From positions 53,870-117,869 of the forward strand of contig NZ_SIRT01000014.1 of assembly GCF_004310325.1 (NCBI RefSeq): a DNA stretch of 64,000 nucleotides, given 5' to 3'. Positions 8,743 through 17,900 of this stretch are shown here, piece after piece (within the stretch, counting starts at the first letter, position 1; each line of letters opens with the position of its first letter). The notes beneath the pieces were generated by a model, which was given only the letters and a program-made list of their open reading frames with translations, did no database searches and had not been told where the DNA came from. Position numbers and translations under genes: made by a program. The DNA is from Hyunsoonleella flava (lineage in GTDB: Bacteria; Bacteroidota; Bacteroidia; Flavobacteriales; Flavobacteriaceae).

Positions 8743-10059
8743 TTAGTTTTCCTTTAATTTTACTTGAACAAAGCCTGTATAAGATGTGTTATTTTCAATA
8801 TTATACTCTTTTAAAGCAATTTCATTTTTATTAACATTAACACTTTCAATCATATTTGAATCTAATGCTTCTACTAGTTCCTTTGTAGAAGCTTCTCCAT
8901 CAATAAAGTACGCAATATTTTCATGTAGAAGTTTTTTGGGAGAACTGATTTTAGGTGCAACTTTAGGCAAATCTAAATCCTCCAAATCATTCCAATGCAC
9001 TTTTTGCTTTACAGTGCCATTGTCCAACTCCAAAATTCCAGGGTTAGAACGCACCACTGTTTTTAACGCTTTTTCATCACATAAATACCATTCAAAATCA
9101 ATATCATAGGCCTCATTTATACGATTTTTTGCTTCTTCGCCTGATGCCGTTAATCCTATTATTTGATAATTATTTTGTCTTACTCGTTTTTGTAATGCTT
9201 TTAACTTTGAAGCACCATCTCGTTCTATCTTTTCAAGGCTATATGATACTACTATAATTAGATTTTCTTGATCTAAATAGTGCGCCGTTAAGTCTTCATC
9301 TACACTTTCAATAGAAAAATCAACTACTGGCGGTGTATAACCCTCTTGAATAACTTTGGTTTCTACACCAATAAATTCACCTTCAACCGAGGGATAAGCT
9401 CCATTTGTAGTAATTATTTGTTCTTCTCCGTTTACTTTAAATTTCCAGCTATATTCCTGTACTGGTTTTGGTGCGTCTTCTGGAATGGTCATACCTTCCT
9501 TGATATTTTTCCCAATAGCATACGCCCTAAAATCTATCGTTGGCAAATGCATTAATACGTGGTAACCAAACCATAAACTCACGACAAAACCTAATAAGGC
9601 TAATATTGTTATTGGGAGCTTAGTAAAAACAGGTTTTATATGTTTTACACCGATGAATAGAATTAGTATAAGCACCAACAACGCCACATCTTTCCAAAAT
9701 GTTTCCCACGGTTTTAATTTTATAAAATCTCCAAAACAGCCACAGTCTTTTACCTTTTCAAAATAGGCTGCATAAAAGGTTAAAAACGTAAAGAAGATTA
9801 TCATCAATAATAAACTCCAAACCGTGAATTTGGGTTTATAGCCAATTAATAAAAACACACCTAAAACCACTTCAAACACAACTACAAAAACTGAAATTAA
9901 TAAGGCATAAGGTTCTAAAAAAGGAATATTTAATACATCTGGACTGAAGTATTCCTGCAGTTTATATGAAAAACCTATAGGATCATTTAGTTTTATAAAT
10001 CCTGAGAATATGAATAATACGCCTACTAAAATTCTTGAAATACTTACAATTGCTTTCAT
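8743..10059 (-). CDS. BT_3928-like DoxX/MauE family membrane protein with thioredoxin-like C-terminus
   Basis: 438 residues. Residues 1-150 form a DoxX/MauE-like four-helix membrane domain with the VKDCGCFGDF motif, typical of MauE-like redox partners. After a fifth helix, about residues 190-370 look like a thioredoxin-like domain. The protein family is widely kept beside tpiA, DUF1599 and folP in Bacteroidota. Its stop overlaps a small dyad. The start overlaps the DUF1599 stop by 4 bp, so they form one operon. Exact role unknown; envelope redox is an inference. Confidence 0.82.
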   Translation of the reverse strand: MKAIVSISRILVGVLFIFSGFIKLNDPIGFSYKLQEYFSPDVLNIPFLEPYALLISVFVVVFEVVLGVFLLIGYKPKFTVWSLLLMIIFFTFLTFYAAYFEKVKDCGCFGDFIKLKPWETFWKDVALLVLILILFIGVKHIKPVFTKLPITILALLGFVVSLWFGYHVLMHLPTIDFRAYAIGKNIKEGMTIPEDAPKPVQEYSWKFKVNGEEQIITTNGAYPSVEGEFIGVETKVIQEGYTPPVVDFSIESVDEDLTAHYLDQENLIIVVSYSLEKIERDGASKLKALQKRVRQNNYQIIGLTASGEEAKNRINEAYDIDFEWYLCDEKALKTVVRSNPGILELDNGTVKQKVHWNDLEDLDLPKVAPKISSPKKLLHENIAYFIDGEASTKELVEALDSNMIESVNVNKNEIALKEYNIENNTSYTGFVQVKLKEN

Positions 10060-10601
10060 GCTTTGTCTTCATTTAAATGAATCATCGCGAAAACCGCATA
10101 GTTTATCATATCCTGATAATTAGCATCAATGCCTTCACTTACCAACGTCTTACCTTGATTATCTTCAATTTGCTTCACCCTCAATAACTTCTGCAAAATC
10201 AAATCCGTTAAACTACTCACTCTCATATCGCGCCATGCTTCGCCGTAATCATGATTTTTATCTTCCATTAACTTTTTGGTGATAGCTACATGCTTTTCAT
10301 ATAATTCAGTCGCTACTTTGGTAGACATGTCTGGTTGTTCCACCACACCCTTTTCCAATTGAATTAATGCCATAATACAATAATTGATAATACCAATAAA
10401 TTCACTCTCCTGCCCTTCATCGACCTTCTGAACATCATTTTGTTGTAGGCCTCTAATACGCTGCGCTTTAATAAAAATTTGGTCAGTTAAAGAAGGTAAT
10501 CTTAAAATTCGCCACGCACTACCATAATCGCTCATTTTCTTTACAAATAAACTTTTACAGGTATCTATTACCGCATCATATTGTTTTGAAGTATCTTGCA
10601 T
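10056..10601 (-). CDS. DUF1599 protein (tandem duplicated domain)
   Basis: 181 residues made of two homologous halves: KKMSDYGSAWRILRLPSLTDQI (about 20-41) and the matching DYGEAWRDMRVSSLTDLI (about 120-137), each followed by a KxxRxxQ helix. This is the DUF1599 family, predicted to relate to nucleotide-handling all-alpha folds. Divergent from folP with 104 bp between starts. Coupled by ATGA-type overlap to the DoxX gene. Function unproven. Confidence 0.85.
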   Translation of the reverse strand: MQDTSKQYDAVIDTCKSLFVKKMSDYGSAWRILRLPSLTDQIFIKAQRIRGLQQNDVQKVDEGQESEFIGIINYCIMALIQLEKGVVEQPDMSTKVATELYEKHVAITKKLMEDKNHDYGEAWRDMRVSSLTDLILQKLLRVKQIEDNQGKTLVSEGIDANYQDMINYAVFAMIHLNEDKA

Positions 10602-10705
10602 TGATAAATTGTTTTTTGCGTAAATTTCGCATAAATAATTAGAATGTTCAAAGTTTGTGGTTTAAAGTTTTAAACTACATACAAACACTTTAGAAAAACA
10701 TATTA

Positions 10706-11527
10706 ATGACCATAAATTGCAAAGGCAAACTTGTTGATTTATCTACTCCCAAAGTGATGGGTGTTTTAAATGTTACTCCTGATTCGTTTTATGATGGTGG
10801 CAAGTATAAAGATGAAACCTCTATTCTAAAACAAGTAGAACAAATGCTAAATGAGGGCGCTACTTTTATAGATGTTGGGGCCTACAGTTCAAGACCAAAT
10901 GCGGAACATGTAAGTGAGGAAGAAGAGTTAAACCGCATCTTGCCTATTGTACAATTAATTTTAAATGAATTTCCAGAGACTTTAATCTCAATAGACACAT
11001 TTAGAAGTGAGGTGGCTAAACAATGCATGAAAACTGGTGCTGCATTAATAAATGATATTTCAGCTGGTAATTTAGATGAAAACATGCTGAAAACCATTGC
11101 TGCATTGCAGGTGCCTTATATCATGATGCATATGCGAGGAACACCCCAAACGATGCAAAGTTTAACCGAGTATGATGATTTAGTAAAAGATATTTTATTT
11201 TATTTTTCTGAAAGAATTGTTGCTGCTAGGGATTTAGGTATTATAGATGTCGTGATAGACCCAGGGTTTGGTTTTGCAAAAACCTTAGAACAGAATTTTG
11301 AATTGTTGAACAAACTCGAATTATTTAAAATGATTGAAAAACCACTATTAGTTGGTGTCTCTAGAAAATCTATGATTTATAAAACTTTAGATACTTCAGC
11401 ACAAGATGCACTTAACGGGACTACAGTTTTAAATACTATCGGCTTGCAAAAAGGCGCTTCTATTTTGCGCGTACATGATGTAAAGGAAGCTGTGGAAGCT
11501 ATAAAATTGGTTGAGGCTCTACATTAA
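10706..11527 (+). CDS. folP: Dihydropteroate synthase
   Basis: 273 residues. TIM-barrel DHPS with the signatures MGVLNVTPDSFYDGGKY, IDVGAYSSRP, DISAGNLD, MHMRGTPQTMQ, DPGFGFAKT and GVSRKSMI, and a C-terminal IxRVHDV. It condenses 4-aminobenzoate with dihydropterin pyrophosphate in folate synthesis and is the sulfonamide target. The reading frame ends 2 bp before repeat unit 11529-11654. Confidence 0.98.
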   Translation: MTINCKGKLVDLSTPKVMGVLNVTPDSFYDGGKYKDETSILKQVEQMLNEGATFIDVGAYSSRPNAEHVSEEEELNRILPIVQLILNEFPETLISIDTFRSEVAKQCMKTGAALINDISAGNLDENMLKTIAALQVPYIMMHMRGTPQTMQSLTEYDDLVKDILFYFSERIVAARDLGIIDVVIDPGFGFAKTLEQNFELLNKLELFKMIEKPLLVGVSRKSMIYKTLDTSAQDALNGTTVLNTIGLQKGASILRVHDVKEAVEAIKLVEALH

Positions 11528-11528
11528 A

Positions 11529-11654
11529 ACACCTCCCTGACCCACTCCTTTTAGGAGGGACACTCATAGTCTAAGAAACAGCACAAAAATGATAAATATC
11601 AAAAAGAAAACGCTACAGTTTCCTCTCTAAAAAGAGGGGATTAAGGGGTGTGTT
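11529..11654. repeat. Repeat unit flanking the DUF559 gene, copy 1
   Basis: The unit opens with ACACCTCCCTGACCCACTCC and AGGAGGGACACTCATA and closes with CAGTTTCCTCTCTAAAAAG, AGGGG and AAGGGGTGTGTT. Its two ends are roughly inverted (ACACCTCCCT against AAGGGGTGTGT), and each end holds its own small hairpin (CTCCTTTTAGGAG; CCTCTCTAAAAAGAGG). Ends match copy 2 closely while the ~40-bp middle differs. Confidence 0.75.
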
Positions 11655-11665
11655 AAGTGTATAAG

Positions 11666-12049
11666 ATGAAAATCTACTATAATCCAAAACTAAAAGAACT
11701 TGCAAGACAACTTCGTAACAACTCTACGAAGTCTGAAATAAAACTATGGACATATCTTAGAAGAAAACAAATGCATGGTTACGATTTTCATAGACAGAAA
11801 CCAATAGATAATTATATTGTTGACTTCTTTTGCAATAAATTACGGTTAGCAATTGAATGTGATGGGTATTCGCATGAAATCATAGAAGTTTATGAGAAAG
11901 ATGTAAAGAAAACAAAGCGATTAAACGAATTAGAAATTCATATGTTAAGATTTTCTGATTATCAAATAATGAATGACATTGATAACGTTATTAGGGCTAT
12001 TGAGGATTATATTTTTAAATTTGAAGAATATGGATTTACACCTCCCTGA
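11666..12049 (+). CDS. DUF559 (Vsr/PD-(D/E)XK-like) endonuclease-domain protein
   Basis: 127 residues from the ATG at 11666; a GTG three codons earlier is possible. Nearly the whole protein is DUF559: ARQLRNNSTKSEIKLW, then RRKQMHGYDFHRQKPI, and a nuclease-like core YIVDFFC...LAIECDGYSH with the acidic residues expected of a Vsr-like PD-(D/E)XK fold. It begins 11 bp after one repeat copy and its stop lies inside the first bases of the next, so gene and repeats look like one unit inserted between folP and cdaA. Activity not demonstrated for the family as far as I know. Confidence 0.85.
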   Translation: MKIYYNPKLKELARQLRNNSTKSEIKLWTYLRRKQMHGYDFHRQKPIDNYIVDFFCNKLRLAIECDGYSHEIIEVYEKDVKKTKRLNELEIHMLRFSDYQIMNDIDNVIRAIEDYIFKFEEYGFTPP

Positions 12050-12175
12050 CCCCCTCCTTATTAGGAGGGACACTCATACTTTTAAAAATAAAAATAAATA
12101 AAATGTCGAAAGTTCATTAATAGTAAATTAAACGCAACAGTTTCCCCTCTAAAAAGAGGGGAGTAAGGGGTGTGT
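12038..12175. repeat. Repeat unit flanking the DUF559 gene, copy 2
   Basis: Same architecture and orientation as 11529-11654: ACACCTCCCTGACCCCCTCC and AGGAGGGACACTCATA at the left, AACGCAACAGTTTCCCCTC and AGTAAGGGGTGTGTA at the right. It overlaps the last codons of the DUF559 gene (stop TGA within CCCTGACC). Confidence 0.75.
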
Positions 12176-12194
12176 AAAAAAACTTATTCAAAAA

Positions 12195-12881
12195 ATGAAA
12201 TATAAGATTATATCTCTATTATTAGCAGCATTGTTTTTTTCCTGCGGAAACGAAAAAGAGCTACAACTACCTCAAATTGAAAAAGCGGATATCAACGAAA
12301 TTCAAGATGTTTCTCCTGCTTACTTGTTTTATGATGAAACCCAACCGGATAGTGTTTTACTAAATAGAAAAAATTTGATAAGCACTACCAATTGGTTAGT
12401 AAATGTGGATAAACGCTTGACGTTGAAGCAGGCTATTCCACATATTAAGTTTTTACAGGACAAAAAGAAGTCTTCCAGTCATAAAAATGAAAATGCAAAG
12501 AATTACTTTACCTGTCATGATTTGAGTATTAATAATTTGGGGTTTTTAGAATTTACCACAACCAATTACAACCTAGAAAAACCAGAAATAATTCCATCAG
12601 ATATCTCTAGCTTTGAACATTCTGGAAATATTCATTTAATTTATTTTGGTGAAAATAAAGATATTTCAATTTCTAAAGGAAATACTATTCCAATTCCAGA
12701 AAAAATGAATATTTCTACCTTGAAAAAGGAAATTAAAGAAATTGACACGCTAACAGGAAGAATAATTTTAAATTTTGATAAGAATTTAAAATTCCAAGAT
12801 TATATTTTTTATAAATCCAAAATATCAGATTTAAATCTTAATCATCTATCAATATCAAATAAAGAGTATCTTTATAATTGA
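12195..12881 (+). CDS. Putative lipoprotein of unknown function
   Basis: 228 residues. Signal sequence with lipobox ALFFSCGNEKE predicts a lipid-anchored envelope protein. No domain recognised; the mature part is Asn/Lys/Ile-rich with mixed alpha/beta pattern. It ends 36 bp before cdaA and may be co-transcribed with it. Confidence 0.7.
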   Translation: MKYKIISLLLAALFFSCGNEKELQLPQIEKADINEIQDVSPAYLFYDETQPDSVLLNRKNLISTTNWLVNVDKRLTLKQAIPHIKFLQDKKKSSSHKNENAKNYFTCHDLSINNLGFLEFTTTNYNLEKPEIIPSDISSFEHSGNIHLIYFGENKDISISKGNTIPIPEKMNISTLKKEIKEIDTLTGRIILNFDKNLKFQDYIFYKSKISDLNLNHLSISNKEYLYN

Positions 12882-12917
12882 TCACAATTTCTTAAATTTA
12901 CCAAAACCTATCAGCTA

Positions 12918-13703
12918 TTGAACATCTTTGATGACATTTTAAACCTTCGTTTTATAGACTATCTAGATGTTGTGCTTGTTGCACTCCTGCTCTATTATCT
13001 CTACAAACTTGTAAAAGGCACGGTTGCCATAAATATTTTTCTCGGTATTATCATCATCTATGGCGCGTGGAAATTGACCGAGTTCCTTAACATGGAACTG
13101 CTTTCTGGAATTTTTGGTGGCTTTATGCGTGTAGGTATTATTGCGCTTATTGTCGTATTTCAACCAGAAATCAGGAAGTTTTTATTAATGGTGGGATCTA
13201 CAAATTTCAGCAGACGTCGCAAATTTTTAAAACAGCTTAAATTCTTAAAAACCGAGGGTACTAATGAAAGTGATGTGGATGCCATTATTTCAGCTTGCAA
13301 CAAAATGAGCATGTCGAAAACTGGTGCTCTAATTGTTTTTGAGCGTAACAATAACTTGGATTTCCTTTCAGAATCTGGTGACGAAATGAATATTAAAGTT
13401 ACCCAGCCCATTATAGAAAGTATATTCTTTAAAAATAGTCCGTTACACGATGGTGCCATTATCATAAGCAATAATATTGTAAAAGCTACTCGTGTCATTC
13501 TACCCGTAAATAACGAGAAACACATCCCGCAACGTTTCGGGTTACGTCATCGCGCCGCTATTGGAGTTACTGAAAAAACAGATGCCTTAGCATTGGCTGT
13601 AAGCGAAGAGACAGGACATATTTCCTATTTTAAAGATGGTGAATTTGTGGTTTTTGAAGACACTACCGAACTTGCTAAAATGATTAAGAACGATTTGGCG
13701 TAA
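12918..13703 (+). CDS. cdaA: Diadenylate cyclase CdaA
   Basis: 261 residues from a TTG start. Three N-terminal membrane helices (about 13-80) precede the DAC domain with both signatures: DGA at 178-180 in SPLHDGAIII and RHR at 210-212 in GLRHRAAIG. It makes c-di-AMP from two ATP at the membrane. Unlike Firmicutes there is no cdaR or glmM beside it; instead its stop overlaps the next start (TAATG), coupling it to two DUF3667 genes. Confidence 0.97.
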   Translation: MNIFDDILNLRFIDYLDVVLVALLLYYLYKLVKGTVAINIFLGIIIIYGAWKLTEFLNMELLSGIFGGFMRVGIIALIVVFQPEIRKFLLMVGSTNFSRRRKFLKQLKFLKTEGTNESDVDAIISACNKMSMSKTGALIVFERNNNLDFLSESGDEMNIKVTQPIIESIFFKNSPLHDGAIIISNNIVKATRVILPVNNEKHIPQRFGLRHRAAIGVTEKTDALALAVSEETGHISYFKDGEFVVFEDTTELAKMIKNDLA

Positions 13704-14500
13704 TGCAATGTAAAAACTGTAACATCGAGATACAAGCTTACCAAAACTATTGTTCTGAGTGTGGTGCTAAAGTTATTCGTAATAGACTTACATTCAAAAA
13801 CATTTGGACAGAAATCAACCTCTATTTCTTTAATCTTGATAATAAACTATTTAAAACATTAGTATTCCTTTTTACAAAGCCCGAAGAAGTTATTGTAAGT
13901 TACATTGAAGGTACAAGGAAAAAGTATGTGGATGTAATTCAATACTTTGCTATTTCTTTAACATTGGTGGGAATTCAAGTATTTTTGATGAACACGTTTT
14001 TTAAGGATGCCATGAATTTAGATAGCCTCTACGGCGACTCTTTTAAAGAGCTTTCAAATCAAGAAAATAATCCTTTTGCTCCAGGAAATATGGATTATAG
14101 TGCCATAAATAACTACCAAAGTGTTATTTACGTGTTAAGCGTACCTATTTCTGCTTTTTCCACTTGGATAGCATATTACCTTGTTGGTGATAGACGTTAT
14201 AATTTCACCGAACATATTGTAATTAACCTATACTACTCCGCACAAATTATTATCGTTAGTGCCGTATTAAGCATTCTATTTTTGGTTTGTGGAGGAGATT
14301 ATTTAACAATTTCTGTCCTAGTAAGTGTTTTTACCTTTGCTTATCTTTTTTATATACTTCACAGAGTATTTAAAACAACACTTCTTGACAGTTTCGCAAG
14401 GTTTCTATTAATCGGTTTTTTATATGGAATTTTGTTTATATTTATTTCAATTGCTACATATGCAATAGGGTATCTGGCAGGAAGCGCAAATAATCATTAA
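13703..14500 (+). CDS. DUF3667 zinc-ribbon membrane protein, paralogue 1
   Basis: 265 residues. A four-cysteine zinc ribbon (Cys3, Cys6, Cys17, Cys20) is followed by the conserved FFNLDNKLFKT and KPEEVIVSYIEGTRKKYVD segments and about five membrane helices, the DUF3667 layout. Start overlaps the cdaA stop by one base. Function unknown; the coupling suggests a membrane role connected to c-di-AMP, for example osmotic or envelope homeostasis, but this is inference. Confidence 0.85.
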   Translation: MQCKNCNIEIQAYQNYCSECGAKVIRNRLTFKNIWTEINLYFFNLDNKLFKTLVFLFTKPEEVIVSYIEGTRKKYVDVIQYFAISLTLVGIQVFLMNTFFKDAMNLDSLYGDSFKELSNQENNPFAPGNMDYSAINNYQSVIYVLSVPISAFSTWIAYYLVGDRRYNFTEHIVINLYYSAQIIIVSAVLSILFLVCGGDYLTISVLVSVFTFAYLFYILHRVFKTTLLDSFARFLLIGFLYGILFIFISIATYAIGYLAGSANNH

Positions 14501-14501
14501 A

Positions 14502-15290
14502 ATGAATTGTAAAAATTGTAATAGTACATTAAGAACAGACTATAGCTACTGTCCAGATTGCGGAGGTAAAGTAGTAAGACAAAGAATTACTAATAAAAGC
14601 TTAATATATGACTTCTTAGAGCGCTATTTCAATCTGGATAATACATTTATTACAACCATAAAACATATGCTTGTAAAACCTGAAAATGTTTGTGGAGGTT
14701 ATATTAACGGTTTGAGAAAAAAATATTTGAATCCTGTAAGCATGTTGGCCATCACACTAACATTATCGGGACTCACGCTTTTTTTAATGAAAAAGATTGC
14801 TTGGGAAAGTATAGATTTTGGCAGTATAAGCTATGCACAAACAAGTGCAGGAGGTGAGGGTACAAAAAAAATAATGGCATCGACTATGGAGTACAGCTCA
14901 TTACTCTATTTGGCCTACATTCCCGTATTGGCTTTTGCTGGTCTTATATTTTTTAATAAAAAGAATTACAATTTTGCCGAACATATGATTATTGCAATTT
15001 ATGGAATAACGGCTTTTAGTATTGTATCTTCAGTATACTCTGTAATTACGCTAATGATAAACCCTCAGTTTTATATAGATTATGCCTTATTGTATTCTTT
15101 AATTATGATTTTGTTCTGTGCCTATGTGGCATATCGTAACTCAAAAGATAGTGTTAAATCATTATTTTGGAGGGTCCCATTGTATTTTGTTTTCTTTCTG
15201 ATGGGTTATATGGGGCTTTCTATCCTAACTATGATACTTCTTTTTTTAACAGGAGAAGTTTCAGTTCAAGATTTTATGCCAAAAAAGTAA
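14502..15290 (+). CDS. DUF3667 zinc-ribbon membrane protein, paralogue 2
   Basis: 262 residues with the same cysteine spacing (3, 6, 17, 20) and the same RYFNLDNTFITT and KPENVCGGYINGLRKKYLN segments as the preceding gene, so it is a tandem duplicate diverged mainly in the membrane part. It starts 1 bp after the previous stop. It converges on the ABC exporter gene, with only 3 bp between stops. Confidence 0.85.
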   Translation: MNCKNCNSTLRTDYSYCPDCGGKVVRQRITNKSLIYDFLERYFNLDNTFITTIKHMLVKPENVCGGYINGLRKKYLNPVSMLAITLTLSGLTLFLMKKIAWESIDFGSISYAQTSAGGEGTKKIMASTMEYSSLLYLAYIPVLAFAGLIFFNKKNYNFAEHMIIAIYGITAFSIVSSVYSVITLMINPQFYIDYALLYSLIMILFCAYVAYRNSKDSVKSLFWRVPLYFVFFLMGYMGLSILTMILLFLTGEVSVQDFMPKK

Positions 15291-15293
15291 TAG

Positions 15294-17063
15294 TTAAGCT
15301 ACCTCTTGCTCCTTTAAAAACTGAACTTCATACAAGTTCTTATAGTACCCGTCTTTCTTTTTCAGCAGTTCGTCATGGGTGCCTTGTTCCACAATTTCGC
15401 CAGCATCCATAACCAAGATTTTATCCGCTTTTTTAACGGTGGCTAAACGGTGCGCAATAACAATAGACGTTCTATCCTTAGTAATTTTATCGGTAGCATT
15501 TTGAATGAGTTGCTCTGAATAGGAATCCACAGAAGACGTGGCCTCATCTAACACCAAAATACTTGGGTTGGTAACATAAGCCCTTAAGAACGAAATTAAC
15601 TGGCGCTGACCAGAAGATAACATCACACCACGCTCTTTAACATTATAATGATAACCGTTAGGTAAAGTACTGATAAATTCATGCACACCAATAGATTTTG
15701 CAGCTTCAATAACTTGCGCTTCGGTAACCTCAGGATTATTTAAAGTAATGTTGTTCAAAATAGTATCGGCAAACAAAAACACATCCTGCAATACCACAGC
15801 AATCTGAGTTCTTAAAGATGCTAAAGTAACACCCTTGATATCTTTACCATCAATGGCAATCACACCATCCTTAATCTCATAAAACCGATTCAACAAATTT
15901 ATAATTGTAGACTTTCCAGCACCCGTAGCTCCTACAATGGCGATGGTTTGTCCTGCTTTTACATCAAAAGAAATACCTTTTAATACTGGCTCATCTTCCA
16001 CATAATTAAACCAAACATTTTTAAAAGCAATATCACCTTTAAAATGTTCTGCTTCATGTGTGCCATGGTCATCAATTTGAGACGTAGTATCAAGCACTTT
16101 AAAAACTCTTGTAGCCGCCACCATTCCCATTTGAAGTGTGTTGAACTTATCCGCAATTTGGCGCAATGGCCTAAACAATTTTGGAATAAACATGATGAAG
16201 GCCACCAAAACACCTTGAGACGCAGTGTCGCTTAAAGCATTGCCCAAACCTCCAAAATACACCACTAAACCGATAGTAATGGACGACGATAATTCTGCAA
16301 TAGGAAAGAAAATAGAGTTATACCAAATCGTTTTTAACCAACCTTTTTTATGGCGTTCGTTAATCTGTCTGAACTTTTCATTTTCAATATCCTCTCTGGC
16401 GAACAATTGTAAAATTTTCATCCCCGTTAAACGCTCCTGAACAAAGGAATTTAAGTTAGACACCTCGGTACGCACCTCCTCAAAAGCCTTTTTCATGTAC
16501 TTTTGAAATAATCGTGTAGCGTAAAGTACTATTGGCAACATTCCAAACACAATCAATGTTAGCTTCCAGTTCATGTAAAACATGGCTCCAGAAACAACTA
16601 TCATCGTCAACAAATCCTTAAAAATCTGAAACAAGCCTTGACCGAAAATATCCGCAATACGCTCCATATCAGTAACCGATCGTGTAATCAACACCCCAAC
16701 CGAAGAGTTATCGTAATACTTCATCTTAAAACGTAGTAAGTGATTAAACAATTTCACCCTTACGTCCTTTACAACATGTTGTCCTAACCAACCCGAATAA
16801 AATATAAATACCAATTGAAACAAAAACTCCAAGAACAATAAGCCCACCATAATTAGTACAAAACCTAAAAAACCAGCTTCAAGCTTATTAGTCAGGTTTT
16901 CATCAATGGCTTGCTGCAACAAATACGGAGTAGCCACACCCAACGCCGCTATAATAAGTACCGAAATAAACACCGTGATAAACACAGTTTTATAAGGCCT
17001 TATAAACCTAAACAAGCGCTTAAACAGCGTTACATCAAATATTTGCTCCTTCTTCTTTGTCAT
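15294..17063 (-). CDS. MsbA-like ABC exporter (fused permease and ATPase)
   Basis: 589 residues. The N-terminal half has six membrane helices of an ABC type IV exporter; the C-terminal ATPase has Walker A GATGAGKST, a Q-loop, signature LSSGQRQL, Walker B ILVLDEATSSVD and switch His in VIAHRLATV. Homodimer expected in the inner membrane; substrate could be lipid, lipid A core or drug, undetermined. Its start abuts the truA stop exactly, so transcription from the truA promoter is likely. Confidence 0.94.
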   Translation of the reverse strand: MTKKKEQIFDVTLFKRLFRFIRPYKTVFITVFISVLIIAALGVATPYLLQQAIDENLTNKLEAGFLGFVLIMVGLLFLEFLFQLVFIFYSGWLGQHVVKDVRVKLFNHLLRFKMKYYDNSSVGVLITRSVTDMERIADIFGQGLFQIFKDLLTMIVVSGAMFYMNWKLTLIVFGMLPIVLYATRLFQKYMKKAFEEVRTEVSNLNSFVQERLTGMKILQLFAREDIENEKFRQINERHKKGWLKTIWYNSIFFPIAELSSSITIGLVVYFGGLGNALSDTASQGVLVAFIMFIPKLFRPLRQIADKFNTLQMGMVAATRVFKVLDTTSQIDDHGTHEAEHFKGDIAFKNVWFNYVEDEPVLKGISFDVKAGQTIAIVGATGAGKSTIINLLNRFYEIKDGVIAIDGKDIKGVTLASLRTQIAVVLQDVFLFADTILNNITLNNPEVTEAQVIEAAKSIGVHEFISTLPNGYHYNVKERGVMLSSGQRQLISFLRAYVTNPSILVLDEATSSVDSYSEQLIQNATDKITKDRTSIVIAHRLATVKKADKILVMDAGEIVEQGTHDELLKKKDGYYKNLYEVQFLKEQEVA

Positions 17064-17807
17064 TTATAATTTTATCGTTTCGGGGTACGCCACCTCGGTT
17101 AAATACAACCCATGTGCAGGTACCGAATAGCCCGCTTCACTCCTATCTTTAGAGGCAATAATCGCACGAAAATCATCCAACGAAATTTTCCCCAGTCCAA
17201 TATTAATCATCGTACCCACAATGGCACGCACCATATTGCGCAAAAAGCGGTCAGCCGTAATGGTAAAATGTAACTCATCGTCGCGTAAAAACCATTTTGC
17301 CTTCATGATATCACAATAATACGTTTTTACATCGGTATGTGTTTTCGAAAAGCATTGAAAATCCTTATACTCAAATAAAATTTTGGCCGCCGCATTCATC
17401 GCTTCCATATCCAGCGGTTGCTTTAACAAATATGCGTTACGATGCGCAAACACGTTTTTCTTAAACCCCACGCGATACAAATAGCTGCGCCTTATTGCAT
17501 CAAACCTCGCATGTGCCTCTGGCTGAACCTTAAAAATAGCAGCCACAGCAATATTAAACGGCAAAAACGAATTCAGTTTATACACCAAGTCCGTTTCGGT
17601 AAACGTCGCCTCAGTATCAAAATGCGCAAACATCTGTTTCGCATGCACGCCCGCATCCGTTCTACCGGCACCAACCACGGCAATTTTTTCATTCAATACT
17701 GTAGACAGTGCATCCTCTAAAACCTCCTGGACCGTTATGGCCTTTGGCTGAATTTGCCAACCATGGTAAGCCGTACCATTATATGAAAGCTCAATAAAAT
17801 ATCGCAA
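17064..17807 (-). CDS. truA: tRNA pseudouridine(38-40) synthase TruA
   Basis: 247 residues starting at TTG. Catalytic Asp in GAGRTDAGVHA, early YNGTAYHGWQ motif, and FLRNMVRAIVGTMINIG near the C-terminus, all typical of TruA. It isomerises uridines in the anticodon stem-loop. A perfect -7 box lies 24 bp upstream, giving a very short leader. The local GC content is noticeably higher than in neighbours. Confidence 0.97.
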   Translation of the reverse strand: MRYFIELSYNGTAYHGWQIQPKAITVQEVLEDALSTVLNEKIAVVGAGRTDAGVHAKQMFAHFDTEATFTETDLVYKLNSFLPFNIAVAAIFKVQPEAHARFDAIRRSYLYRVGFKKNVFAHRNAYLLKQPLDMEAMNAAAKILFEYKDFQCFSKTHTDVKTYYCDIMKAKWFLRDDELHFTITADRFLRNMVRAIVGTMINIGLGKISLDDFRAIIASKDRSEAGYSVPAHGLYLTEVAYPETIKL

Positions 17808-17830
17808 TACCCAACGCTTTTGTGAAGCTA

Positions 17831-17838
17831 CAAAGATA
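17831..17838 (-). promoter_or_regulatory. Bacteroidota -7 box for truA/ABC exporter
   Basis: TATCTTTG on the reverse strand, perfect TAnnTTTG match 24 bp before the TTG start of truA. Confidence 0.5.
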
Positions 17839-17900
17839 GAGAGATTTATAGTTGTGGTAAAGTGTGTTGTCTTAATTAAATATTAAAAAAGATTTTATAA

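Noticed and set aside
8726..8751. Hairpin GAAAACTAAAA / TTTTAGTTTTC overlapping the DoxX stop, considered as a terminator
   Set aside because: Stem is almost only A-T, overlaps coding sequence and lacks a T-run on the reverse strand.
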